From contig NZ_JAOZEW010000004.1 in assembly GCF_025847235.1 (NCBI RefSeq), positions 62,001 to 126,000 of the forward strand: a DNA stretch of 64,000 bases, given 5' to 3'. Positions 45,630 to 54,701 of this stretch are shown piece after piece. Below the pieces are notes generated by a model, which did not search any database, was not told where the DNA came from, and was given only the letters and a program-made list of their open reading frames with translations. This stretch comes from Flavobacterium shii (lineage in GTDB: Bacteria; Bacteroidota; Bacteroidia; Flavobacteriales; Flavobacteriaceae). The position numbers and the translations under genes are program-made. How positions within the stretch are numbered: position 1 is the stretch's first letter; each line of letters opens with the position of its first letter.

Positions 45630-46649
45630 CTAAACCCCCGAATAATTCTCTTTCAAAATTATCTCTAGCGGAATATAATGTATATTCTCTACTGGCTCTT
45701 GGAGTACCAATTTCTTATACAAATAATTGATTCCCATATAACCTTGTTCTTCAGGTCTTTGGTTGATTAAAAAATCGATTACTCCCTTATTTAGGTATTC
45801 AATATTTTCTTTAAGTAAGTCATAACCAATAATTCGAACACCTTTTATATTGTTTTCATGCAAAAATCTAGCTACAATATAGGCTCTGGAATTAGGAACA
45901 AAAACACTATTAATCCCTGAGAACATTTCTGTGTTTAATTGATTTATTCCAGAATCTTTGATAGTTACTTCCGAGAATTTAAAATTGGTGAGTTCATCAT
46001 GATCTTTAAAAAAAGAATAGAAACCATTAATGCGTTGCAAATAAACCGAAGTACTTTCTATTTCTCTGGTAATTTTAAAAATTAATACTTGCCTTTCATT
46101 TTTTACAGCAAAGCTAATAAGCCTTCCTGCCAAATAACCACTCTGAAAAGCATCCTGACCTATATAAGCGTGTTCCTGATTGCTACTAATATTAGAATCA
46201 ATCATCACAATCGGAATATTTTTCTTTTTGTATTCGTTAAGAAAATTAACCGATTCATCGTGAAAAATTGGTGCAAATAACAATCCGTCACAATCAAAAT
46301 TCATTACTTTATTAAAAGATTCTTTGAAAGAAATTACATTAAAATTGTAGAAAAAATAATCCAGGACAACTCCAAATTTGCCAAATTCTAAAGCAGCTTT
46401 TTCTATTCCTGCTATTTGACTTTTCCAATATTCCAGATTTTCATATTTGGGAAGAAACACAGCAAAATGGAATTTTTTATTCAATGCAAGATTGCTCGCT
46501 AGTATGTTTCTTTTGTAACCATACTTCTCAATTATAGCATTTACTTTATCCACATTATCCTGAGTAACCTGTCCCCGATTATGAATGATTCTGTCCACCG
46601 TTCCTGGTGATACATTAGCTAATTCTGCTATTTTTTTTATCGTTATGAT
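45630..46649 (-). CDS. LacI family regulator with unusual start
   Basis: A LacI/GalR regulator of about 339 residues. The full HTH is encoded (TIKKIAELANVSPGTVDRII), with hinge QVTQDNVDKVNAIIEKYGYKRN, and an effector domain (FAVFLPKYENLEYWKSQIAGIEKAA, YIGQDAFQSGYLAGRL). The only GTG in range, at 46598, lies inside the HTH. Between the upstream stop at 46680-46682 and the HTH there is no ATG, GTG or TTG; the frame offers ATC/ATA near 46644-46649. I set the start at 46649 by alignment to the other LacI. It is divergent from kdgK at 46783. Confidence 0.8.
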   Translation of the reverse strand: MITIKKIAELANVSPGTVDRIIHNRGQVTQDNVDKVNAIIEKYGYKRNILASNLALNKKFHFAVFLPKYENLEYWKSQIAGIEKAALEFGKFGVVLDYFFYNFNVISFKESFNKVMNFDCDGLLFAPIFHDESVNFLNEYKKKNIPIVMIDSNISSNQEHAYIGQDAFQSGYLAGRLISFAVKNERQVLIFKITREIESTSVYLQRINGFYSFFKDHDELTNFKFSEVTIKDSGINQLNTEMFSGINSVFVPNSRAYIVARFLHENNIKGVRIIGYDLLKENIEYLNKGVIDFLINQRPEEQGYMGINYLYKKLVLQEPVENIHYIPLEIILKENYSGV

Positions 46650-46717
46650 ATTAGTAGTCTTTAAGTTAAAATAATCTTGTTAAAATGTAAATTTAATTTT
46701 TTTTTATTGAAGATAAC

Positions 46718-46747
46718 TTGTTTTAGTTAACTTTTTATATACATTTG
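46718..46747 (+). promoter_or_regulatory. Bacteroidota-type promoter for kdgK operon
   Basis: TTG at 46718-46720, 19-base spacer, TACATTTG at 46740-46747. This fits the TTG-N19-TAnnTTTG promoter of Bacteroidota and is the clearest promoter in the window. It lies 35 bases before the kdgK ATG. Confidence 0.75.
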
Positions 46748-46755
46748 TAACAACC

Positions 46756-46769
46756 CGTGTGCGTACACG
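46756..46769. promoter_or_regulatory. Putative operator CGTGTGCGTACACG
   Basis: Near-palindrome (12 of 14 positions self-complementary) with central CG, beginning 8 bases after the -7 element, so it covers the transcription start. It differs from TGTAATCGATTACA and is probably bound by the divergent LacI-type protein. Confidence 0.55.
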
Positions 46770-46782
46770 TAAAATTACACAT

Positions 46783-47790
46783 ATGTCAAAAAGAATCATA
46801 ACTTTTGGTGAAATACTTTTAAGACTTTCTCCACCAAACCACTCAAAACTATATAAAGCAAAGTCTTTTGAAGCTCATTATGGAGGTGCCGAAGCAAATG
46901 TTGCAGCTTCATTAGCGCTTTTTGGATGTGATGTGAAATTTGTAACCGCTGTTCCCGATAACGAACTTGGAGATTCCGCTTTAAGCGAATTAAGATCATA
47001 TGGGGTTGAACCTATTGCAGTAAAACAAGGAAATCGTTTAGGAGTGTATTATTTTGAACAAGGAGCATCGGAAAGACCAGGAAAAGTTCTTTATGACAGA
47101 ACGAGTTCTTCTTTTGCAAATCTTAAAAAAGGAATGATAGATTGGGAAACTATATTTAAAGATTCAGATTGGTTTCATTGGTCAGGAATAAACGCATCGT
47201 TATCTCAGGATTTAGCCGAATTATGTAAAGAAGCTTTAGAGGTTGCATCGAAAATGGGTTTGACAATTTCTGCCGATTTAAACTACAGACCTACCTTGTG
47301 GAATTACGGCAAAAACGCATCCGAAATTATGCCTGAATTGGTACAATATTGCGATGTATTATTAGGTGGTACAGACGACTCAGAAAAGTGTTTGGGTATA
47401 AAAATAAATCCATCAGAAACAATAGAGAATGTTTTTACTAAATGGAAACAACAATTCTCAAAACTTAAAACAATTGTTTCAACAATGCGATACGATGCCA
47501 ACGCATCTTCGAACATAATTGGCGCTGTTTTATGGGATGGTACAAATTTGCTAAAATCAAAAGAATATAACATTACACATATCATTGATCGCATTGGAGC
47601 CGGTGATGCATTTATGGCAGGATTAATTTATGGCTTAATAGCTTATCCGGATTCAAATCAAGTAGCACTTGAATATGCTGTTGCGGCTTCATGCTTAAAA
47701 CATTCTATCCCGGGAGATGTAAATTTATCGACTGTAAACGAAATTATTGCTCTTATAAATGGTGCCGGTGGCGGAAGAGTTATTCGTTAA
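46783..47790 (+). CDS. kdgK: 2-keto-3-deoxygluconate kinase, second copy
   Basis: A PfkB-family kinase of 335 residues with FGEILLRLS, GGAEANVAASLALFG and DRIGAGDAFMAGLIYG, homologous to the gene at 34857. I take ATG 46783; a GTG at 46759 would add eight residues within the operator region. It is the first gene of the rightward unit kdgK-yhcH-kdgA, which continues into the mannonate genes. Confidence 0.94.
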   Translation: MSKRIITFGEILLRLSPPNHSKLYKAKSFEAHYGGAEANVAASLALFGCDVKFVTAVPDNELGDSALSELRSYGVEPIAVKQGNRLGVYYFEQGASERPGKVLYDRTSSSFANLKKGMIDWETIFKDSDWFHWSGINASLSQDLAELCKEALEVASKMGLTISADLNYRPTLWNYGKNASEIMPELVQYCDVLLGGTDDSEKCLGIKINPSETIENVFTKWKQQFSKLKTIVSTMRYDANASSNIIGAVLWDGTNLLKSKEYNITHIIDRIGAGDAFMAGLIYGLIAYPDSNQVALEYAVAASCLKHSIPGDVNLSTVNEIIALINGAGGGRVIR

Positions 47791-47851
47791 AATCTTATCT
47801 TAGTATGATAATTAAAAAATAAGAATAAGACCTAACATAAAAACTTAAAAA

Positions 47852-48301
47852 ATGATTATAGATTCATTAAACAACGCAGCAAAATATTACAGTTTACACC
47901 CTAATTTCAAAAAAGCATTTGATTATGTAAACGAAAATGACATTAGCAAACTCCCAGAAGGATCATTTGAAATTGCCGAAGGTTTAAAAGTAATAGTTAT
48001 TGTAGGTGCAGGAACTACAAAAAAAGAAAGTATCAAAGGTTTTGAATGTCACGATAAAAATATCGACATACAAATTTCAATAAAAGGTCCAGAAACTTTT
48101 GCTTGGAAACCAAGAGAAAAATGCATTAGTCCAAACGGAGATTATAGCAATGAAAAAGATGTACGCTTTTTTCATGATACTCCGGATATGTTTTTCCAAT
48201 TACAAGAAAAACAATTTGCTATTTTATTTCCCGAAGATGTTCACGCCGCAATGATAGGCGATGGAATATTAAAAAAAATCGTAATCAAAGTTAAATTATA
48301 A
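47852..48301 (+). CDS. YhcH/YjgK/YiaL family protein
   Basis: A 149-residue cupin-like protein of the YhcH/YjgK/YiaL (DUF386) family, members of which occur in sialate and uronate operons and appear to act on sugar anomers or enols. Visible are IAEGLKVIVIVGAGTTK, FECHDKNIDIQISIKGPETFAW, FFHDTPDMFFQLQEKQFAILFPEDVHAAMIGDG and C-terminal KKIVIKVKL, with His residues at the putative metal site. It overlaps no neighbour and sits between kdgK and kdgA, so KDG metabolism or uronate mutarotation is likely; the reaction is unproven. Confidence 0.85.
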   Translation: MIIDSLNNAAKYYSLHPNFKKAFDYVNENDISKLPEGSFEIAEGLKVIVIVGAGTTKKESIKGFECHDKNIDIQISIKGPETFAWKPREKCISPNGDYSNEKDVRFFHDTPDMFFQLQEKQFAILFPEDVHAAMIGDGILKKIVIKVKL

Positions 48302-48305
48302 AGTC

Positions 48306-48977
48306 ATGGATAAAATTCAAAATGCAATAGATACGATAGTAGAGCAAGGGATTGTTCCGCTTTATTTCAATAAAGATGAAAGTATTAGCTTGGAAACGCT
48401 AAGAGCACTTTACAGGTCAGGTATTAAAGCTGTAGAATATACTAATAGAGGTACAGAAGCATTGTCTAATTTTAAGAAAATGGTTGCTATTAGAGATTTA
48501 GAAATGCCTGGAATGTTATTAGGAATCGGAACGATAAAGAATATGGAACAAGCCAGAGAATTTCACGCCAGCGGAGCAGATTTTTTTATAAGCCCTGGTT
48601 TTGTTCCCGAAGTTGCTGATTTTTTATTAAGCAAAAAAATACTGTATATCCCAGGTTGCATGACACCAACAGAAATTATAACTGCTGAAAATGCAGGAAT
48701 TAAATTCATTAAACTTTTCCCTGGAAACATATTAGGCCCCGATTTTTTGAGCAGTATTAAAGATATTTTCCCATCATTGCTTTTTATGACAACAGGAGGT
48801 GTAGAAACCAATCACACAAGTATTCTAAGTTGGTTTAATGCTGGAGCTTCTGCTGTAGGAATGGGAAGTAAACTCATTACCAAAAAGCGCATGAATGAAG
48901 CAGATTACGATGTTATAGAAAATGAAATCAAGAAAGTTCTGGAGATAATTAAAATTATACAAAACAAAAATAATTAA
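48306..48977 (+). CDS. kdgA: KDPG aldolase, second copy
   Basis: A 223-residue aldolase homologous to the gene at 34177, with Schiff-base lysine K136 in FIKLFPG, conserved Glu in AVEYTNRG, and phosphate site TGGVETN. The start is 5 bases after the YhcH-family stop. It completes a private KDG-to-pyruvate module for the second uronate set. Confidence 0.94.
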   Translation: MDKIQNAIDTIVEQGIVPLYFNKDESISLETLRALYRSGIKAVEYTNRGTEALSNFKKMVAIRDLEMPGMLLGIGTIKNMEQAREFHASGADFFISPGFVPEVADFLLSKKILYIPGCMTPTEIITAENAGIKFIKLFPGNILGPDFLSSIKDIFPSLLFMTTGGVETNHTSILSWFNAGASAVGMGSKLITKKRMNEADYDVIENEIKKVLEIIKIIQNKNN

Positions 48978-49027
48978 CCGTAAAAGATTGTACGCGGATG
49001 ACACGGATTCGCAAAGGCGAAAACGCA

Positions 49028-49080
49028 GATAAAAACGGATTTTTTAAAAATAGATCAACAGGGGAAAATCCGTTTTTATC
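49028..49080. repeat. 16-bp perfect inverted repeat between kdgA and SDR gene
   Basis: GATAAAAACGGATTTT at 49028-49043 is repeated in inverse at 49065-49080 with a 21-base loop. It may be a terminator or a repeat remnant; a T-run after the stem is missing. Confidence 0.55.
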
Positions 49081-49184
49081 CACGTCTTTACTTTAGTAAA
49101 TCCGCTTAATCCGCGTTCTATTTTAGACAAATTATAAAAAGTAGATACATCCAACATAAAATAAAAACAAGCATAAAAATTAAT

Positions 49185-49997
49185 ATGGATTCAATATTTA
49201 ATCTAAAAGGAAAAATTGCGCTAATAACAGGCGGTGCTGGTGTATTGGGAAGCAACTTTGCTGCTGTTTTGGCCAAACAAGGCGTTATTACAGGTATTGT
49301 TTCTCAATCGATTGAAAAAGCCAATAAAATTGTAGCACAAATACAAAACAATGGCGGTAAAGCATTTGCTATACAAGCAAACGTATTAAAAAAAGAAGAA
49401 CTCGAGAATGCAAAAGATTTTATCGTAGAAAAATACGGCCGTCTGGATATCTTGATAAATGCAGCTGGAGGGAATATGCCTGGGGCAACTATAAGTCCTG
49501 ATCAGGCGATATATGATATGAATGTTGATGATTTGCAAAAAGTAGTAGATCTAAATATAATTGGTACAATGTTGCCATCACAGGTATTTTCGGAACTTTT
49601 TGCCAAGCAAAAACAAGGAAATATTATTAATATTTCGTCGGCATCGGCACAAAGACCATTAACTAGAGTTGTTGGTTATTCGGCATCAAAAGCTGCGATA
49701 GATAATTTCACACAATGGATGGCGGTAGAATTAGCGTCTAAATATGGCGAAGGCATTCGTGTAAACGCAATTTCACCGGGCTTTTTTATTGGCGAACAAA
49801 ACAGATCTTTATTACTAAATCCTGATGGAGGATTAACTCCAAGAGGCAAAAAAATTATAGAGCATACGCCAATGGGAAGATTTGGAACACCTGAAGATAT
49901 TGATGGTGCACTTTTATTTTTATGCAGCGATATGTCAAAGTTCGTGACGGGAACTATTATAAAAGTTGATGGTGGGTTTTCGGCTTCGAGTATTTAA
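49185..49997 (+). CDS. SDR oxidoreductase, likely fructuronate reductase/mannonate dehydrogenase
   Basis: A 270-residue short-chain dehydrogenase with GGAGVLG cofactor loop, NAAG, and the S-YSASK catalytic set (Ser, Tyr, Lys in SSASAQRPLTRVVGYSASKA). It closely fits SDR-type D-mannonate oxidoreductases, which replace the classical UxuB in many Bacteroidota. Position just upstream of uxuA supports fructuronate to mannonate. The dataset has no UxuB of the polyol-dehydrogenase type in this set, so the assignment fills that gap. Substrate is inferred. Confidence 0.83.
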   Translation: MDSIFNLKGKIALITGGAGVLGSNFAAVLAKQGVITGIVSQSIEKANKIVAQIQNNGGKAFAIQANVLKKEELENAKDFIVEKYGRLDILINAAGGNMPGATISPDQAIYDMNVDDLQKVVDLNIIGTMLPSQVFSELFAKQKQGNIINISSASAQRPLTRVVGYSASKAAIDNFTQWMAVELASKYGEGIRVNAISPGFFIGEQNRSLLLNPDGGLTPRGKKIIEHTPMGRFGTPEDIDGALLFLCSDMSKFVTGTIIKVDGGFSASSI

Positions 49998-50315
49998 ATT
50001 TTTGTAATGACATTTACCGCAAAGTGCACAAAGGTTTACGCAAAGTTCGCAAAGCTTTGTCTTTATTTCGCTTTGCTTTGAGATCGCAAAGGGATTGTGA
50101 AAAATTAAAGATCTCATTGAAAGAACGATAAAAGAAAATAGTTCTTATGAAAATGAATGTCCTAGCCCCGATAGTAGTGGAAATCCTTTTATCCTGGGGT
50201 TCAGGATAAAAGATTGAAACGGATAGCGGGAATAGCTTCTAAATAGTAATAAAAATAATACTTACAAGATTTTAGAAACCTATGAGGATAAAATCTAATT
50301 AAAAAATAAATCAAA
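49998..50315. repeat. Intergenic region with CGCAAAG repeats and a conserved hairpin element
   Basis: About 320 bp. It holds GCAAAG/TTTGCG repeats at 50020-50095 and, at 50163-50237, a structured element described separately. I see no gene or clear promoter. Confidence 0.6.
50163..50237. repeat. Interspersed hairpin element (AGCCCCGATAGTAGTGG type)
   Basis: The element has a perfect 11-bp hairpin CTTTTATCCTG/CAGGATAAAAG and an outer pairing of CCCGATA with TAGCGGG (one mismatch). I recognise the type as a dispersed intergenic element of flavobacterial genomes, from general familiarity only. Confidence 0.6.
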
Positions 50316-51500
50316 ATGGAACAGACATTAAGATGGTTCGGACCAAATGACCCCGTTTCTTTATCAGATATTTTACAAACCGGAGCTACAGGAATTGTAA
50401 CTGCCTTACATCATATCCCAAACGGAGAAGTATGGGAAGTGGATGAAATAATAAAAAGAAAAGTACTAATTGAACATAAAGATGGAGATCCAAAAAAAGG
50501 AGTTTCAGGTTTAACGTGGTCGGTTGTAGAAAGTATTCCTGTTCATGAAGACATTAAGAAACGAACAAGTAATTATCTTCAATATATTGAAAACTATAAA
50601 GAAAGCATCCGAAATCTTTCGTTGTGTGGAATAAAATGTATTTGCTATAATTTCATGCCTGTTTTGGACTGGTCTAGAACAGATCTGGCTTATGAACTGC
50701 CAGATGGATCAAAAGCATTACGTTTTGATATCAATGCTTTTGCTGCTTTTGAATTGTTTATTCTAAAAAGACCCGGTGCCGAAAAAGAATATACACCTAT
50801 ACAAATAGAAAATGCTCTTAAATACTTCGAGTCTATGACCGAAGCAGATAAAGTAAAATTGCAACAAAACATTCTGGCAGGACTTCCCGGAGCCGAAGAA
50901 GCTTATTCTGTAGATGATTTTCTGGTTACTTTGAGTGGCTATAATGATATTGACAGAAGAACTTTAAAAGAGAATCTTTTCTCTTTCTTAAAAGAAATTA
51001 TTCCTGTGGCAGAAACAAAAGGGGTTTTGATGGCAATTCATCCCGATGATCCTCCCTACCCGATTTTAGGTTTGCCAAGAGTTGTAAGCACCGAAGAGGA
51101 TTTAATAGAATTAATGAGCGCTGTCGAGTCAAAATCGAATGGTTTTACTATGTGCACGGGTTCGTATGGCGTAAGAGCCGATAATGATTTAGCGGGTATG
51201 GTATTGCGTCATGGTGATAAAATGAATTTTATTCATTTAAGAAGCACTCAAAGAGATGAAGAAGGAAGTTTTTACGAGGCCAATCATCTTGAAGGTGATG
51301 CTAATATGTACGAAGTGGTAAAAGCTATTATCGAAGTAGAGAAAAGAAACAATAGTTCCTTGCCAATGCGCCCAGATCATGGGCACCAAATGCTAGATGA
51401 TTTGAATAAAAAGACAAATCCAGGATATTCTGCTATTGGTCGATTGAGAGGATTAGCTGAATTAAGAGGGCTTGAAATGGGAATTAAAAGAAGCTTATAA
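50316..51500 (+). CDS. uxuA: Mannonate dehydratase
   Basis: A 394-residue UxuA enzyme dehydrating D-mannonate to KDG. Family motifs are [35 protein letters not shown] at the start, the metal-binding [16 protein letters not shown] (about residue 241 on), [24 protein letters not shown], and RPDHGHQML (about residue 352 on). It is followed by uxaC after 11 bases. Set 1 has no uxuA, so this is the only mannonate dehydratase in the window. Confidence 0.96.
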   Translation: MEQTLRWFGPNDPVSLSDILQTGATGIVTALHHIPNGEVWEVDEIIKRKVLIEHKDGDPKKGVSGLTWSVVESIPVHEDIKKRTSNYLQYIENYKESIRNLSLCGIKCICYNFMPVLDWSRTDLAYELPDGSKALRFDINAFAAFELFILKRPGAEKEYTPIQIENALKYFESMTEADKVKLQQNILAGLPGAEEAYSVDDFLVTLSGYNDIDRRTLKENLFSFLKEIIPVAETKGVLMAIHPDDPPYPILGLPRVVSTEEDLIELMSAVESKSNGFTMCTGSYGVRADNDLAGMVLRHGDKMNFIHLRSTQRDEEGSFYEANHLEGDANMYEVVKAIIEVEKRNNSSLPMRPDHGHQMLDDLNKKTNPGYSAIGRLRGLAELRGLEMGIKRSL

Positions 51501-51511
51501 AACCACGCTGT

Positions 51512-52930
51512 ATGTCTGAAAATAAATTTATATCACAAGATTTTTTACTTCATAATAAAGTAGCGGTTTCCTTGTATCATGATTTTGCAAAAGCGCAACC
51601 AATTATAGATTATCATTGCCATTTGTCTCCAAAGGATATTGCCGAAGATAGACAGTTTGAGAATATTACTCAAATTTGGATAGAAGGCGATCATTATAAA
51701 TGGAGAGCAATGCGTGCCAACGGAATAGCCGAGAAGTATATTACGGGAGATGCTTCTGATTTTGAGAAGTTTTCTAAATGGGCTGAAACGGTACCTCATA
51801 CTTTAAGAAATCCCTTATATCATTGGACTCATCTGGAATTAAAACGTTATTTCGGAATTGATATATTACTGAATAAAAAGACCGCTGCAGTAATTTATGA
51901 TACTTGTAACGAATTATTAAAACAGCCCGAATTCAGCGTTAAAAATTTGCTTAAGCGAATGAATGTGCAAGTAGTAGGAACTACAGATGACCCAACGGAC
52001 GACTTGAGATATCACAAGCAATTGCAAGAAGATAAATTTGAAATCTCGGTATTACCATCTTTTCGTCCTGATAAAGCAACCGAAATAGAAAAGGGAAAAC
52101 TCTTTGTAAACTGGGTTCAGAAACTAGAAGAAGTTATAGGTTTCTCTATAAAAGAATATGCTTCGTTTATAAAAGCGATACAGCTAAGACATGACTTTTT
52201 TCATGAAATGGGTTGCAGAATATCTGATCACGGACATACAACATTTTATGCAGCAACATATACCGAATCGGATATTGAATCGATTTTTGAAAAAGGATTG
52301 AATCTAGCCGAATTATCGGATATCGAAATCCAACAATTTAAATCGGCTGTATTATTTGAGATTGCTTTAATGAATAATAAAAAGTCATGGACGCAGCAAT
52401 TTCACGTAGGTGCTATTAGAAACAACAATAGCAAGATGATGCAATTAATTGGTCCTGACCAAGGATTTGATTCTATTGGAGATCTGAATATGTCAGAAAA
52501 TATGAGTCGCTTTTTTGACAAGCTAAATTCTCATAACGGACTCACCAAAACGATTGTTTACAATTTGAATCCGCGTGATAACGAAATGTTTGCGTCTATG
52601 GCAGCTAATTTTAACGATGACCTTATTCCGGGGAAAATGCAATACGGAGCTGCTTGGTGGTTTCTGGATCAAAAAGACGGTATGGAAAAGCAACTAAATG
52701 TCTTGTCAAATTTTGGTTTATTAAGCCGATTTGTAGGCATGGTAACCGATTCTCGTAGTTTTTTATCTTTTCCGCGTCACGAATATTTCCGTCGCATATT
52801 ATGTAATGTTCTAGGCGAAGAAGTCGAAAAAGGAGAACTCCCAAATGATATTAATCTCATTGGAGAAATGATTAAAAGAATTTGTAGTGAAAACGCGATA
52901 AGCTATTTTGATTTCCCTAAAAAAGAATAA
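51512..52930 (+). CDS. uxaC: Uronate isomerase, second copy
   Basis: A 472-residue paralogue of the gene at 36188, with IIDYHCHLSPKDIAEDR, YKWRAMRANGI, YGAAWWFLDQKDGM and MVTDSRSFLSFPRHEYFRR. Linkage to uxuA and the SDR gene suggests the glucuronate-to-fructuronate direction, while the first copy serves galacturonate; both enzymes usually accept both substrates. Confidence 0.95.
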   Translation: MSENKFISQDFLLHNKVAVSLYHDFAKAQPIIDYHCHLSPKDIAEDRQFENITQIWIEGDHYKWRAMRANGIAEKYITGDASDFEKFSKWAETVPHTLRNPLYHWTHLELKRYFGIDILLNKKTAAVIYDTCNELLKQPEFSVKNLLKRMNVQVVGTTDDPTDDLRYHKQLQEDKFEISVLPSFRPDKATEIEKGKLFVNWVQKLEEVIGFSIKEYASFIKAIQLRHDFFHEMGCRISDHGHTTFYAATYTESDIESIFEKGLNLAELSDIEIQQFKSAVLFEIALMNNKKSWTQQFHVGAIRNNNSKMMQLIGPDQGFDSIGDLNMSENMSRFFDKLNSHNGLTKTIVYNLNPRDNEMFASMAANFNDDLIPGKMQYGAAWWFLDQKDGMEKQLNVLSNFGLLSRFVGMVTDSRSFLSFPRHEYFRRILCNVLGEEVEKGELPNDINLIGEMIKRICSENAISYFDFPKKE

Positions 52931-53296
52931 AAAGTTAACCACAAATTACACAAATTTTCACAAATTTATTCGCGTAAAGCTTTGCTAGCCTTGCGTAAGC
53001 CTTTGTGGACTTTGCGGTTAATTTTTTGCCACAGATTAAAAAGATTAAAAAAGTTAACCACAAATTACACAAATTTTCACAAATTTATTCGCGTAAAGCT
53101 TTGCGAACCTTGCGTAAGCCTTTGTGAACTTTGCGGTTAATTTTTTCGCCACAGATTACAATTAGTAACTAAAAATTTGAGCGAATTCGTGCAATTCGAA
53201 GCAAAAAACAACTAAATAAAACAATATTCCAGTTTGAGAAATAACCACTCTCAAGCTCATTACAATAAAAAATGCTATTAACCACTATTAACTACC
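52931..53296. repeat. Intergenic region with a 108-base direct repeat
   Basis: Two copies of about 108 bases (52931-53038 and 53050-53158) differ at a few positions, mainly TTTGCTAGCC versus TTTGCGAACC. Both start AAAGTTAACCACAAATTACA and end in GCCACAGATTA. They are tandem, with a short AAGATTAA spacer. After 53159 nothing clear is seen up to the MFS start at 53297. Confidence 0.75.
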
Positions 53297-54670
53297 ATGA
53301 ACATCAAAAACGAACCAATCGGAAAATACCGCTGGACCATCTGCGCCTTACTTTTCTTTGCTACTACAGTTAACTATCTAGACAGACAGGTATTAAGTTT
53401 ATTGGCTCCTAGCCTATCCAAAGAATTTAATTGGTCTAATACCGATTATGCCAACATAACTGCAGTGTTTCAGTTTGTTTACGCCATTTCGATGCTATTT
53501 GCAGGAAGGCTTATCGATAAATTAGGTACAAAATTAGGTTACATCTTAGCCATATTTGTATGGTCTATAGGTGCAATTATGCATGCTTATGCAATACCTA
53601 TCGGGAGTAGTTTTAACAACTTACTTGTTTGGGTTGGGATTGGTGCTGTTCCTGTTTCGATTGCAGGTTTTATGATTTCGAGAGCTTTTTTAGGCTTTGG
53701 AGAATCTGGGAATTTTCCTGCTGCGATAAAAGCTACTGCCGAATATTTCCCTAAAAAAGAACGCTCATTTGCTACCGGAATATTCAATTCTGGTTCTAAT
53801 GTTGGAGCCATATTAGCCCCCTTAACTGTGCCTTGGATTGCTGTAAACTGGGGATGGCAAATGGCTTTTATAATCATTGGTGCAATTGGTTTTATATGGA
53901 TGTTTTTTTGGTACGTATTATACGAAAAACCAATAAACCAGAAACGATTATCTCAAGCAGAACTTGAATATATATGTGAAGAAGAAATACAAGAAGAACC
54001 AACTGAAGATGATTCGAAAAAAGAAAAAATATCTTGGATAAAACTCTTAAGCTACAAACAAACTTGGGCGTTTGCTTTTGGTAAATTCATGACCGATGGA
54101 ATCTGGTGGTTCTTTTTATTCTGGTTGCCTAAATATCTGGAAGCACAATTCGGAATGGTAAAAACCGAAATCACAATTCCATTGGCGGTATTGTACAGTA
54201 TGACTATGGTGGGAAGTATTTACGGAGGTTATTTTCCTATGTACTTCATAAACAAGGGATATAATCCTTATGAAGCTCGAATGAAAGCCATGTTTATAAT
54301 TGCGCTCTTCCCCTTATTTGTTCTTTTTGCTCAACCACTAGGTCATGTCAGTTTCTGGATTCCGGTTATATTTATCGGGATTGGCGCATCGGCACATCAG
54401 GCTTGGTCGGCTAATATTTTTACTACGGTTTCGGATATGTTCCCTAAAAAAGCCGTTGGATCCATCATTGGAATTGGCGGAATGGCTGGCGGACTTGGTG
54501 GTGTAATTGTCTCTAAATTGGGTGGTGCTTTATGTGATTATTATGAAAAATTAGGACATATAGAAACAGGATATACTATAATGTTTATCATCTGTGCTTG
54601 TGCTTACTTAATAGCTTGGACTTTAATGAAAGCTTTAGTACCAAAATATAAGCTTATTACTGATTTATAA
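53297..54670 (+). CDS. MFS hexuronate transporter (ExuT-like), second copy
   Basis: A 457-residue major facilitator permease homologous to the gene at 39502, with KYRWTICALLFFATTVNYLDRQVLSLLAPS and GESGNFPAAIKATAEYFPKKERSFA. About 12 hydrophobic helices are present. Its place after uxuA-uxaC suggests glucuronate import; galacturonate import by the other copy is inferred by symmetry. Confidence 0.93.
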   Translation: MNIKNEPIGKYRWTICALLFFATTVNYLDRQVLSLLAPSLSKEFNWSNTDYANITAVFQFVYAISMLFAGRLIDKLGTKLGYILAIFVWSIGAIMHAYAIPIGSSFNNLLVWVGIGAVPVSIAGFMISRAFLGFGESGNFPAAIKATAEYFPKKERSFATGIFNSGSNVGAILAPLTVPWIAVNWGWQMAFIIIGAIGFIWMFFWYVLYEKPINQKRLSQAELEYICEEEIQEEPTEDDSKKEKISWIKLLSYKQTWAFAFGKFMTDGIWWFFLFWLPKYLEAQFGMVKTEITIPLAVLYSMTMVGSIYGGYFPMYFINKGYNPYEARMKAMFIIALFPLFVLFAQPLGHVSFWIPVIFIGIGASAHQAWSANIFTTVSDMFPKKAVGSIIGIGGMAGGLGGVIVSKLGGALCDYYEKLGHIETGYTIMFIICACAYLIAWTLMKALVPKYKLITDL

Positions 54671-54701
54671 TACCACATTAACTAACCAGAAAAAAGAAAA
54701 A

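Noticed and set aside
52931..53158. Tandem repeats considered as a CRISPR array
   Set aside because: Only two long units are present, the spacer is about 11 bases, and no cas gene is near.
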